Assembly (NCBI GenBank): GCA_050744165.1
Contig: JBOGGN010000210.1
Span: 1 to 10,650, forward strand
Direction: 5' to 3'
Source: JBOGGN01 sp050744165
GTDB lineage: Bacteria; Actinomycetota; Acidimicrobiia; Acidimicrobiales; Palsa-688
Length of the DNA: 10,650 nucleotides
Below the pieces are notes generated by a model. It ran no database searches. It was not told the origin of the DNA and saw only the letters and a program-made list of their open reading frames with translations. The position numbers and the translations under genes are program-made. The stretch's first letter is position 1. The number at the start of each line of letters is the position of its first letter. This document shows positions 1 through 5,858 of the stretch, one piece after another.

Positions 1-659
1 GGCCCCGCCCCGGCGACGCCGACATGGGCGGCGGCGACCCGGCCGTCTCCGTCGACCGCGACGGCTGCCACGGCCGCCACCAGTGCGAAACTCGCAGAGG
101 TGCGCCGGTGTTCGGCGAAGCCGATACCGGTGCCGGCCGGGAGAACCGGGAGGGTCACGCCGGTGACGACCTCGTCTGGACGGCGCGCCGTGCGGTACGG
201 CCCGAGGTACCAGTCGTCGGCGGTGAGGGTGCGCTCGCCGCCGGCCCGGGCGAGCGAGATGGTGCCGCCGAGGCCCGCGACGACGGCGTTCCACTCGGCG
301 CAGGGGTGACCCCAGGCCACGCTGCCGCCGAAGGTGCCCCGGGTGCGTATGGGCGGGTGGGCGACCCAGGGAGCGACCCGGGCCAACAGAGCGGCGAGCG
401 GACCGCCTGGGCCACCCGTCTCCAACTCCCGGTGCCGCACCAGGGCGCCGATCCAACCGCTATCGAAGGCCCGCAGGCGCCCGTCACCCGCCCGGTCGAT
501 GTCGACCACCACCCGGGGTCGAACCCGGCGCAGTCGCAACTCGATCAGCAGGCTCTGCCCGCCGGCGAGCACTGCCGCGTCGTCGCCGTGGGTGGCCAGC
601 ATCGCCGTCGCTTCATCGATCGATCCCGCCCGCTGGTAGGTGAACGAGGGCGGTTTCAC
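1..659 (-). CDS. coxM: FAD-binding medium subunit of a CO dehydrogenase/xanthine dehydrogenase-type molybdenum hydroxylase (CoxM-like), partial
   Basis: Reading the minus strand from a GTG at 657-659 gives 219 residues before the window edge cuts the C-terminus; full-length relatives are roughly 280-300 aa. The N-terminus MKPPSFTYQRAGSIDEA is typical of the family. The FAD-contact motif AGGQSLL is at residues 32-38, and the second FAD motif appears as TFGGS at 109-113 (usually TIGGS). The start is supported by GAGGG about six bases upstream. In the family this subunit carries electrons from the 2Fe-2S centres of the small subunit through FAD to the acceptor. It is divergent from the large-subunit gene, not co-directional with it; a small subunit, if linked, should lie beyond the left edge. 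Family assignment is firm. The substrate (CO or another small molecule) is not shown by the sequence. Confidence 0.88.
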   Translation of the reverse strand, partial: MKPPSFTYQRAGSIDEATAMLATHGDDAAVLAGGQSLLIELRLRRVRPRVVVDIDRAGDGRLRAFDSGWIGALVRHRELETGGPGGPLAALLARVAPWVAHPPIRTRGTFGGSVAWGHPCAEWNAVVAGLGGTISLARAGGERTLTADDWYLGPYRTARRPDEVVTGVTLPVLPAGTGIGFAEHRRTSASFALVAAVAAVAVDGDGRVAAAHVGVAGAG

Positions 660-722
660 GCCTGTCCCTCGGGTATAAACGGCACGGTATCTACCCTTCC
701 AAACCGGGAGCCGCCCGAAACC
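660..722. promoter_or_regulatory. Divergent start-to-start region between the medium and large hydroxylase subunit genes
   Basis: Only 63 bp separate the two start codons, so both promoters must overlap here or lie inside the opposite gene. The stretch is clearly more AT-rich than its surroundings. TATAAA at 674-679 (read as TTTATA on the minus strand) and GGTATCT near 687-693 are the only -10-like strings. No good -35 partner or operator repeat is visible. The promoter role is inferred from position. Confidence 0.35.
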
Positions 723-2945
723 GTGAACCGGCGCCACATCGGCCAGCGCCTCCTCCGGAGGGAGGACGCGGCCCTCCTGCGAGGTGCCGGACGGACCGTC
801 GCCGACCTCGACCTGCCCGGCGTCGTCGAGGTGGCGTTCGCCCGCTCGCAGGTCGCCCACGGGATGCTGCGCCAAGTGGACGTTACCGCGGCCCGGACCG
901 TCGACGGTGTGATGGGCGCCTGGGCGGCCGCCGACCTGCCCGACCTGCCGCTGGTGCCCGACGCCCCCAAAGACGGCTACCACTGGCCGCCGCTGGCCCG
1001 CGACCGGGTCCGCTACGCGGGCGAGGCGCTGGCGGTGGTGGCCGGCGTCCGCCGGGCCCACGCCGAAGACGGCGTGGAGCGCGTTCGTGTCGAGATCGAT
1101 CCCCTGCCCGGCCTGCCGGAAGCGGCCATGGCGGCGGGTGGCGGCGCGGCGGCGCTTTTCCCCCCGAATTCCAACGTGGTGGCCGTGAACGACGCCGGCG
1201 CCGTCGACGACGCCGTCTGGGGTGAGGCGGCGCACGTCATCGAAGGCCGCTTCCGGGAGCAGCGGGTCATCCCCTCCCCCATCGAGGCCCGGGCCGTGGC
1301 CGCCCGCCCCGAGCCCGGCGGCGGGTTCACGGTGTGGTGCTCCCACCAGGCGCAGCACCGGCTGCGCGCCGCACTGGCCCGGGCGTTCGGCCTCGCCGAA
1401 GACGCGGTTCGAGTGGTCGTCCCCCAGGTGGGCGGGGCGTTCGGGTCCAAGAGCCAGACCTACCCCGAGTATCTGGTCGTGTGCCGGCTGGCTAGGGAGC
1501 TGGGCCGCCCGGTGCGCTGGGTGGAGGACCGGCTGGAGGCGCTCACTGCCGCCACCCGGGGCCGGGGCCAGGACCAACGGGTGCGCCTGGCCGCCGACGC
1601 CGAAGGCCGGTTCCTGGCCTACGAGCTCATCGTCGACGCCGACGTGGGCGCCTACCCGCACACCGGCGCCCTTATCCCGATGCTCACCGTCGCCATGAGC
1701 ACCGGTGCCTACCGCACGCCGCAGGTCCACGCCAGCAGCCGGGCGGTGGTTACGACCACGGCGCCCACCTCGGCCTACCGGGGGGCGGGGCGCCCCGAGG
1801 CCGCCTTCGCCATCGAGCGCAGCGTCGACCTGATGGCCCGGCGGATGGGCGTCGACCCGGCGGAACTGCGGCGGCAGAACTTCATCACGTCGTTCCCCTA
1901 CGAGACGCCGACGGGGCGGACCTACGACTCGGGTGATTACGCCGCTGCGATGGAAAAAGGCCTCGCCGAGGTGGGTTACGACCACTGGCGGCAGGAACAG
2001 TCGGCGCGCCGAGCGAAAGGGGGAACGCCGATCGGCATCGGCATGGCCACCTACGTCGAACGCTCCGGGGGTTCTCCCGACAGCGACGAGTACGGCAGCG
2101 TCGAGGTGTGCGGCGACGGGACGTTCCTCGCCCGATCCGGTTCCACCGGGACCGGCCAGGGGCACCTGACGGCGTTCGCCCAGGTCGTGGCGTCGGTCCT
2201 CGACGTCGACGTGTCGCAGGTGGCGGTACTCGAGGGCGACACCCGTGAGGTGCCCTACGGGTTCGGCACCTTCGGGAGCCGCTCGATGCAGGTGGGCGGC
2301 GAGGCGCTGGCCCAAGCGGCGGGCGGCCTCATCGACGAGGCCCGCAAGCGGGCCGGATCACGCTGGAGCGTGGCGCCGGGCGAGGTGGAGTGGTCATCGG
2401 GCCAGCTGGTCGGACCGGACGGGGCGAGGATCGCCGTCGGGGACCTGGTCGCGGGCGGTGAACCGCTGCGGGTGGAGGTGCGGGCGGCGCCGCCGCTGGC
2501 ATTTCCGTTCGGGGCGTACATCGCCGTCGTCGAGGTCGACCCGTCCCTAGGGACGGTGTCCATTCTGCGTTTCGTCGCCGTCGACGACTACGGCGTGGTC
2601 GTCAACCCGCTTATCGTCGACGGCCAGGGTGAAGGGTCGATGGCCCAGGGGCTGGGGCAGGCCCTCTGGGAGGAGGCGACCGTCGACCCCGACGGCGTCC
2701 CCACGGCGTTGACCTTGCTCGACTACCTGCTCCCGGTCGCGGGCGACCTGCCCGCGGTGCAGTTCGAGGAGACCGAAACCCCCAACCCCAATACCTGGGT
2801 GGGCGGCAAGGGCGCCGGCGAGTCGGGATGCATCGGCGCCCCTCCAGCCATCGTCAACGCCGTTTGCGACGCCCTCGACGTCGACCACCTCGACATGCCG
2901 CTGACGCCGGAGAAGGTCTGGCGGGCGGCTCGGCACGACCGATAG
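723..2945 (+). CDS. coxL: Molybdopterin-binding large subunit, form II aerobic CO dehydrogenase-like (xanthine dehydrogenase family)
   Basis: A 740-aa protein of the molybdenum hydroxylase superfamily. The reading frame is open far upstream (from about position 24), but that part is antisense to the medium-subunit gene. The conserved family N-terminus (HIGQRLLRREDAALLRG) begins at GTG 723, the only start codon after 660. A GGGAG lies 12 bases before it, a rather distant ribosome site. Visible motifs are the cofactor-contact GGAFGS at 237-242, the active-site loop AYRGAGR at 351-357, GTGQGH at 476-481, and GAGES near the C-terminus with Glu700 as the expected catalytic base. AYRGAGR is the form II signature; true form I CO dehydrogenase carries AYxCSFR with the Cu-binding cysteine. 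Form II proteins are of uncertain substrate, so a CO-oxidising role should not be assumed. It is somewhat shorter than the usual ~780-800 aa. Confidence 0.9.
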   Translation: MNRRHIGQRLLRREDAALLRGAGRTVADLDLPGVVEVAFARSQVAHGMLRQVDVTAARTVDGVMGAWAAADLPDLPLVPDAPKDGYHWPPLARDRVRYAGEALAVVAGVRRAHAEDGVERVRVEIDPLPGLPEAAMAAGGGAAALFPPNSNVVAVNDAGAVDDAVWGEAAHVIEGRFREQRVIPSPIEARAVAARPEPGGGFTVWCSHQAQHRLRAALARAFGLAEDAVRVVVPQVGGAFGSKSQTYPEYLVVCRLARELGRPVRWVEDRLEALTAATRGRGQDQRVRLAADAEGRFLAYELIVDADVGAYPHTGALIPMLTVAMSTGAYRTPQVHASSRAVVTTTAPTSAYRGAGRPEAAFAIERSVDLMARRMGVDPAELRRQNFITSFPYETPTGRTYDSGDYAAAMEKGLAEVGYDHWRQEQSARRAKGGTPIGIGMATYVERSGGSPDSDEYGSVEVCGDGTFLARSGSTGTGQGHLTAFAQVVASVLDVDVSQVAVLEGDTREVPYGFGTFGSRSMQVGGEALAQAAGGLIDEARKRAGSRWSVAPGEVEWSSGQLVGPDGARIAVGDLVAGGEPLRVEVRAAPPLAFPFGAYIAVVEVDPSLGTVSILRFVAVDDYGVVVNPLIVDGQGEGSMAQGLGQALWEEATVDPDGVPTALTLLDYLLPVAGDLPAVQFEETETPNPNTWVGGKGAGESGCIGAPPAIVNAVCDALDVDHLDMPLTPEKVWRAARHDR

Positions 2946-3011
2946 GCGGCCTTCGACCGCCCGGGTTCCGGCCGGCATCCGCTCGGTCTTTTCAGTCGCG
3001 TGCCTTGGCGC
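2946..3011. terminator. Possible bidirectional terminator region between convergent genes
   Basis: The large-subunit gene and the broken tautomerase gene converge here. Just after the stop codon GGCGG and CCGCC can form a 5-bp stem around a CCTTCGA loop (about 2945-2961), and a short T run (TCTTTT, about 2987-2992) lies some 25 bases later. The stem is short and not next to the T run, so this is a weak call based mostly on position. Confidence 0.25.
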
Positions 3012-3423
3012 TCAACTCAGATCTGTGCCCGGGCGGCTTGGACCAACTCCGCGTTGGTTGAGGTGACCATTCAGGCCCCAACCGCCCTCTATCGCCTTGG
3101 TAAAAAGAACCCATATTCGCTTGGCGCCGAGTCGGCGGCGCCGCAGTTCTAACCAACTCGGTGAACTGGCTGACGACCACTAGCTGCTGGTCCGCGTCGA
3201 GGGCGCCAAAGTTCGTCAAGACCTGCACCCTGACGCACCCCTTGTCCCCATCAACGTTCGACATGGCACCGTCGGGCATTGCATGGACGAAGCCGCGGTG
3301 TTCTGCCGGAACACCGGAATGTCAGGAGCATCTTCGATTCCATGAGTGTCCCGCGAGATCCCGAGCCAACGGGTGCGGGTCAAAGAAAGTGCCCACGGTG
3401 GCGTACACATCGATAATCGGCAA
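3012..3423 (-). pseudogene. Broken tautomerase-family (4-oxalocrotonate tautomerase-like) gene with several frameshifts
   Basis: On the minus strand a TTG at 3421-3423, preceded by AGGAG six bases upstream, opens with MPIIDVYATVGTFFDPH; Pro2 corresponds to the catalytic amino-terminal proline of the superfamily. The frame is then lost near 3343. APDIPVFRQNTAA continues in a second frame (about 3299-3340). The first frame resumes with GFVHAMPDGAMSNVDG and VRVQVLTNFGALDADQQL to about 3128. A last switch gives LGAKRIWVLFTKAIEGGWGLNGH and a stop at 3012-3014. Put end to end, these pieces follow the layout I know for roughly 125-130-aa actinobacterial tautomerase proteins. At least three frame changes make a functional product very unlikely. 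Sequencing error could explain one change but hardly all three. Confidence 0.8.
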
Positions 3424-3458
3424 AACCGTCTCCTCTCCCGCATCCATCAGCTGACTAG

Positions 3459-3809
3459 AGCGCTCACTCCAGCGTTCTGAAGGATCGCTACGCGCATCTC
3501 TTCCCCGAGCACGGCCAAGCCCTCGCGGACCGGCTCGACACCTTCATCGCGGCGGCCACGAGCACGCCCGCGGCGACTGTGGCACCTCTCCGGCGTCCCC
3601 CTGAGTCCGAGGCCACGCTCCGCCATACAGTGGGGACGACCGAGTTGCTTGCCAGAGTTAGCAAAGAGGGGCCTGCGCTCAGGGGTTTCGGGTGCCCGAA
3701 AAGTCTGTTCGAGGGTACAAAGAATTCTGTACCGGTCCATTACCGGTCATTACCGGTCCACGCATCTGATTGCTGGCGCTTGCTGTTGCTCGCATGGCCT
3801 CTGACCTGA
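3459..3809 (+). pseudogene. C-terminal remnant of a tyrosine recombinase (integrase), copy 1
   Basis: Directly after an in-frame TAG at 3456-3458 the plus strand reads AHSSVLKDRYAHLFPEHG and then QALADRLDTFIAA. This resembles the C-terminal end of actinobacterial phage/ICE integrases: a degraded GHSS box, and the nucleophile tyrosine encoded at 3489-3491 within RYAHLFPEH. The HxLR box and everything N-terminal to it are missing, and the spacing between the HSS and tyrosine motifs is shortened, so an internal deletion is likely too. The frame runs on for about 80 unconserved residues to TGA 3807-3809, nine bases before the tRNA-Val half. It is not catalytically competent and is best read as the leftover of an element that integrated at this tRNA gene. 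Confidence 0.72.
3730..3760. repeat. Triple TACCGGTC repeat, possible recombinase arm-type sites (left copy)
   Basis: TACCGGTCCA occurs at 3730-3739 and 3751-3760, with TACCGGTCAT at 3741-3750, so there are three near-identical units in 31 bp. They lie about 60-90 bp from the left tRNA-Val half, inside the tail of recombinase remnant 1. Clustered short repeats beside an attachment core are the usual layout of integrase arm-binding sites. The binding role is inference. Confidence 0.45.
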
Positions 3810-3817
3810 TTTTTCCG

Positions 3818-3864
3818 GTGGGCGCTAGAGGACTCGAACCTCCGACCTCAGCCGTGTGAAGGCT
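3818..3864 (-). repeat. 3' half of tRNA-Val(CAC), attachment-site copy (left direct repeat)
   Basis: The minus strand reads part of an anticodon stem, an anticodon loop TTCACAC (anticodon CAC, at 3854-3860), the variable region, a T arm with GGTTCGAGTCC, the acceptor strand AGCGCCC (3820-3826) and ACC. The D arm and 5' acceptor strand are absent: bases past 3864 do not continue a tRNA. It is therefore a 3' fragment, not a working tRNA gene. All 47 bp match 5812-5858 exactly. Retention of the 3' half of a tRNA next to an integrase gene is the classic trace of site-specific integration. Confidence 0.85.
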
Positions 3865-3986
3865 GAACGGCCAACACCCAACGCCGCCCGGCGACGTATA
3901 ACGCCTGGTCCGGCCTGTACAGCGGACCCCGGCGACACGTCATGTATTGCGGCGTCCGCGCGATGGACGTCCCGACTCGATGATTG
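3865..3986. other. Short non-coding spacer after the left tRNA half
   Basis: I see no gene, repeat or tRNA 5' half here. The sequence departs from tRNA at once after the 47-bp core. Confidence 0.5.
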
Positions 3987-4139
3987 CTACCCACGGGAAC
4001 CAATCAGCCAGTCAGGCTGACCGTCGAGCCCCCGGGCGTTGAGCGGGGCCGCGTCCCGGGGGTCAGCGACGTCGACGACGCTCAGCCCTGACGGCCCGAG
4101 GGCGCGGACACTGATGCTGGAGCCAAGCGGCAGTATCCC
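3987..4139 (-). pseudogene. Possible remnant or third small gene of the 130/73-aa cluster
   Basis: Immediately downstream of the 73-aa gene the minus strand stays open and reads SSISVRALGPSGLSVVDVAD and then PRDAAPLNARGLDGQPDWLIGS, to TAG at 3987-3989. Third codon positions are nearly all G or C and second positions are varied, as in real coding DNA of this genome. No ATG, GTG or TTG lies in this frame near its beginning; the only in-frame starts lie upstream, inside the 73-aa gene. That points to a truncated or frame-broken gene, or to a coupled gene with a non-standard start. I do not recognise the family. Confidence 0.35.
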
Positions 4140-4140
4140 C

Positions 4141-4362
4141 CTAACGGGAAACCGGGCAGCTCGTGAAGGTGCCGGGATCGACGGCAAGGTCGACGAGTTC
4201 GCCGTCGAGCGCGATCACCTTCGCCCGGCATTCGGTGCCCTCATCGTCACCGACGACGAGTTCGGTGCCGACGGCCAAGTGCACGCCATCCTGGACGAAC
4301 CGGCGGAGGGTTGTCGTCCGCAGACCGTCGAGGTTGTTGAAGTCGACCCACGCCTGCGCCAT
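4141..4362 (-). CDS. Small conserved-looking hypothetical protein (73 aa)
   Basis: The product begins MAQAWVDFNNLDGLRTTTLR and ends in CPVSR. It looks like a compact beta-rich domain, with alternating hydrophobic residues through LAVGTELVVGDDEGTECRAKVIALDGELVDLAVD. I chose the ATG at 4360-4362 over an in-frame ATG 24 bases upstream because AAGGA lies ten bases before it and nothing ribosome-site-like precedes the earlier one. It lies 66 bp downstream of, and in the same direction as, the 130-aa gene, so the two probably form one transcription unit. I have an impression of similar small proteins in actinobacteria but know no function, and no catalytic motif is visible. Confidence 0.62.
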   Translation of the reverse strand: MAQAWVDFNNLDGLRTTTLRRFVQDGVHLAVGTELVVGDDEGTECRAKVIALDGELVDLAVDPGTFTSCPVSR

Positions 4363-4428
4363 CGTCACCCGTTCCTTGACCAGCATCCGAACCTGGTCGT
4401 CATGATACGCCCTCGCCGCAACTGTCCT

Positions 4429-4821
4429 TCATCTGTGCTGCTGTGGGTTCGGGACCGGACCCTCGAAGCACCTCACCACGGCTTCTACGGTCTCGCTCGT
4501 CGTGTCCAAAAGCACCAAGGTGTAGTGCGGCGCCCTCCCCGTAGGGCGGAGGTCGACGGAACCGAGACCTCGGAGAGCACCCACGGTTGTCCAACAAACC
4601 ATTGCGTGTGGCAACCGCTCGGGCATCGCGCATACCTCGGCGAGCGTTCGACCGTCGGCCGCATAGACCGAGAATCCGAAGATGCCATATCGGGATTGAC
4701 AGTCCGTAACTGCGTTAACGATGCTCGACGTTCGCAAGACCCCGCCTCGGACGACGAAGGCGGCGTCCGACAGGCCCTTCGGCCGCTTTCGAATCGGCAG
4801 TCTCGAAGGATCCCGCTTCAA
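4429..4821 (-). CDS. Hypothetical protein (130 aa), upstream partner of the 73-aa gene
   Basis: The start is a TTG at 4819-4821 with GAAGG six bases upstream; no ATG fits. The N-terminus RLPIRKRPKGLSDAAFVVRG is followed by an alpha/beta-looking body (GIFGFSVYAADGRTL, residues 47-60; PHYTLVLLDT, 98-107) and a polar tail NPQQHR. Cysteines occur at 41, 64, 76 and 118 but in no metal-binding spacing. There is no signal peptide or membrane segment, so it is probably cytoplasmic. Codon use is normal for this high-GC genome, unlike the decayed DNA around it. With the 73-aa gene it sits between the two tRNA-Val halves and may be cargo of a former integrated element. The function is unknown to me. Confidence 0.62.
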   Translation of the reverse strand: MKRDPSRLPIRKRPKGLSDAAFVVRGGVLRTSSIVNAVTDCQSRYGIFGFSVYAADGRTLAEVCAMPERLPHAMVCWTTVGALRGLGSVDLRPTGRAPHYTLVLLDTTSETVEAVVRCFEGPVPNPQQHR

Positions 4822-4930
4822 TGAGAGCCTTCGACCTCAGCCGCTGACCTTCGTTGGCAAGGCGTGGACATTCCGACTCTCCGCTGTTCGATCGGACCCG
4901 GCGCCGACACCGACTGTATCCGCTCGTAAG

Positions 4931-4974
4931 ACCGGTGTCGGAGGGGGGACCTGAACTCCCCCCGAACCGGTGTC
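4931..4974 (-). repeat. Degenerate tRNA-Leu-like 3' end (T arm plus acceptor) framed by 9-bp direct repeats
   Basis: On the minus strand about 28 nt (4936-4963) read as GGGAG-TTCAGGT-CCCCC (T arm with one stem mismatch and a G in place of the conserved A58), then CTCCGAC-A-CC. This matches the acceptor strand of actinobacterial tRNA-Leu, whose 5' strand is GTCGGAG. No anticodon or D arm follows. ACCGGTGTC lies at both 4931-4939 and 4966-4974. It could be a second kind of attachment-site scar, or simply a G/C stem-loop (GGGGGG...CCCCCC, 9-nt loop) acting as a terminator or regulator. Confidence 0.45.
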
Positions 4975-5062
4975 ACCCAATGCTGCCTGGTCCAATAAAT
5001 GGCCTCGGAGCAGGGCATTTTCCGATCCGGTGGCCCCCGCCGTGCAGTCCGGTCCGGGCTGG

Positions 5063-5539
5063 TTATGGTGAGTCTGTGACCAGGTTGTGACCACGCCCCG
5101 GGCTGACGAGAGCGAGGTCCCGGGCGACCACTGACCGGTGGACGTGCAACCGGGCCGACACCTGCCCGACGCTCAGCCCTTCGGCGGCGAGGGAGCGGAC
5201 GGCGGCCCGGCGCCGCTCGCGCGTGGCCCACGATCGTCCGTGGCGCCGCCGGCGGGCGCGGCGTGGGTCAAGGAGCCGCCGCCGGTCCCGGCGGCTCAGG
5301 GCGCCCCATACCCCATCGAGGTCGACGCCTTGGGCCAGGCTCCAGGTCTGGCATTCGGCCCTGACGAGGCAGCCGCTCCTGCAGATGTCTTTGGCCGCCT
5401 CGATGCCGGCCGCATCACGGGCAAGGAAGTCGACCTCCGGGTGTTCCTTGCAGACGGCGTCGGCGTGCCAGGCCGGCGGGCGCAGCAGGTCGAGCAGCAC
5501 GGCGACGTCGCCGCACTCGTCGCACCTGGGCGCCGGCAA
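5063..5539 (-). CDS. WhiB-like iron-sulfur transcriptional regulator with a C-terminal helix-turn-helix-like extension
   Basis: This 158-aa reading has the WhiB core: W24, C30, C53, C57 and C63 as likely 4Fe-4S ligands, then GVWGA at 76-80 (usually GVWGG) and a basic stretch RRDRRRLLDPRRARRRR. The cysteine spacing is C-x3-C-x5-C where the family normally has C-x2-C-x5-C, so one residue is inserted between two ligands. Past the usual WhiB length, residues 107-145 (ERRRAAVRSLAAEGLSVGQV then SARLHVHRSVVARDLAL) look like a helix-turn-helix. An extra CDEC lies at residues 6-9. The start is uncertain: the TTG at 5537-5539 has no clear ribosome site and falls exactly where the opposite-strand recombinase remnant begins, so the native 5' end may have been lost. 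WhiB proteins act with sigma factors in redox or developmental control; the target is unknown. Confidence 0.8.
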   Translation of the reverse strand: MPAPRCDECGDVAVLLDLLRPPAWHADAVCKEHPEVDFLARDAAGIEAAKDICRSGCLVRAECQTWSLAQGVDLDGVWGALSRRDRRRLLDPRRARRRRHGRSWATRERRRAAVRSLAAEGLSVGQVSARLHVHRSVVARDLALVSPGRGHNLVTDSP

Positions 5540-5853
5540 CGGCGAGCGCCGGGCTGGCGGGCCTCCGGTTCCATGATCTGCGGAGCCTGGCCGCGACTGC
5601 GCTCGTGGCGGCCGGTGTCGAGTTGAAGACGGCGCAGACCCGCCTCGGGCATTCGTCCCCGCATGTGACGCTGGCGTTGTACGCCCGGGCGACGGCGAAG
5701 GCTGACCGGGCGGCGGCCGATTCCGTCGGCGAGCACTTCCGTCCGCGCGATCGACGCGCGACGGATTCCGGGGACCGCCTGACCGCCAACGTCCTGACCT
5801 GGTCTTTTGTCGTGGGCGCTAGAGGACTCGAACCTCCGACCTCAGCCGTGTGA
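5536..5853 (+). pseudogene. Catalytic C-terminal remnant of a second tyrosine recombinase
   Basis: The plus strand reads AGLAGLRFHDLRSLAATALV, AAGVELKTAQTRLGHSSPHV, then TLALYARATAKADRAAADSV, to TGA at 5851-5853. This is the box II part of a tyrosine recombinase: HDLR with the second catalytic arginine (5572-5583), LGHS with the catalytic histidine, and the nucleophile tyrosine in LYARAT. The residue after HDLR is Ser where His is common. The N-terminal arm- and core-binding domains and the first catalytic arginine are absent. Upstream, homology stops where the antisense WhiB-like gene begins. Its C-terminal sequence differs from that of remnant 1, so it is not a duplicate. The last codons (GARGLEPPTSAV) are translated through the tRNA-Val half. 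Confidence 0.82.
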
Positions 5854-5858
5854 AGGCT
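5812..5858 (-). repeat. 3' half of tRNA-Val(CAC), attachment-site copy (right direct repeat)
   Basis: Identical over 47 bp to 3818-3864, with the same content on the minus strand: CAC anticodon loop, T arm and AGCGCCC acceptor. As in the left copy, the 5' half of the tRNA is missing, since the bases beyond 5858 (AATCCCCC) do not continue it. The spacing between the two copies is 1994 bp. Both copies directly follow an integrase C-terminus, so each looks attP-derived; the intact tRNA gene should lie elsewhere, probably to the right if it survives. Confidence 0.85.

Noticed and set aside
24..722. In-frame upstream extension of the large-subunit gene (233 extra residues)
   Set aside because: It is antisense to the clearly recognisable FAD-binding subunit, contains no family motif, and the conserved N-terminus starts at GTG 723.
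4039..4824. 261-aa plus-strand frame across the small-gene pair
   Set aside because: It covers two minus-strand genes that have ribosome sites and better codon use, and it has no recognisable domain.
5138..5626. 162-aa plus-strand frame over the WhiB-like gene
   Set aside because: The opposite strand has the WhiB cysteine set and GVWG turn; this frame is its complement.
3818..5858. The tRNA-Val segments as functional tRNA genes
   Set aside because: Neither copy has a D arm or 5' acceptor strand; both are 3' halves only.
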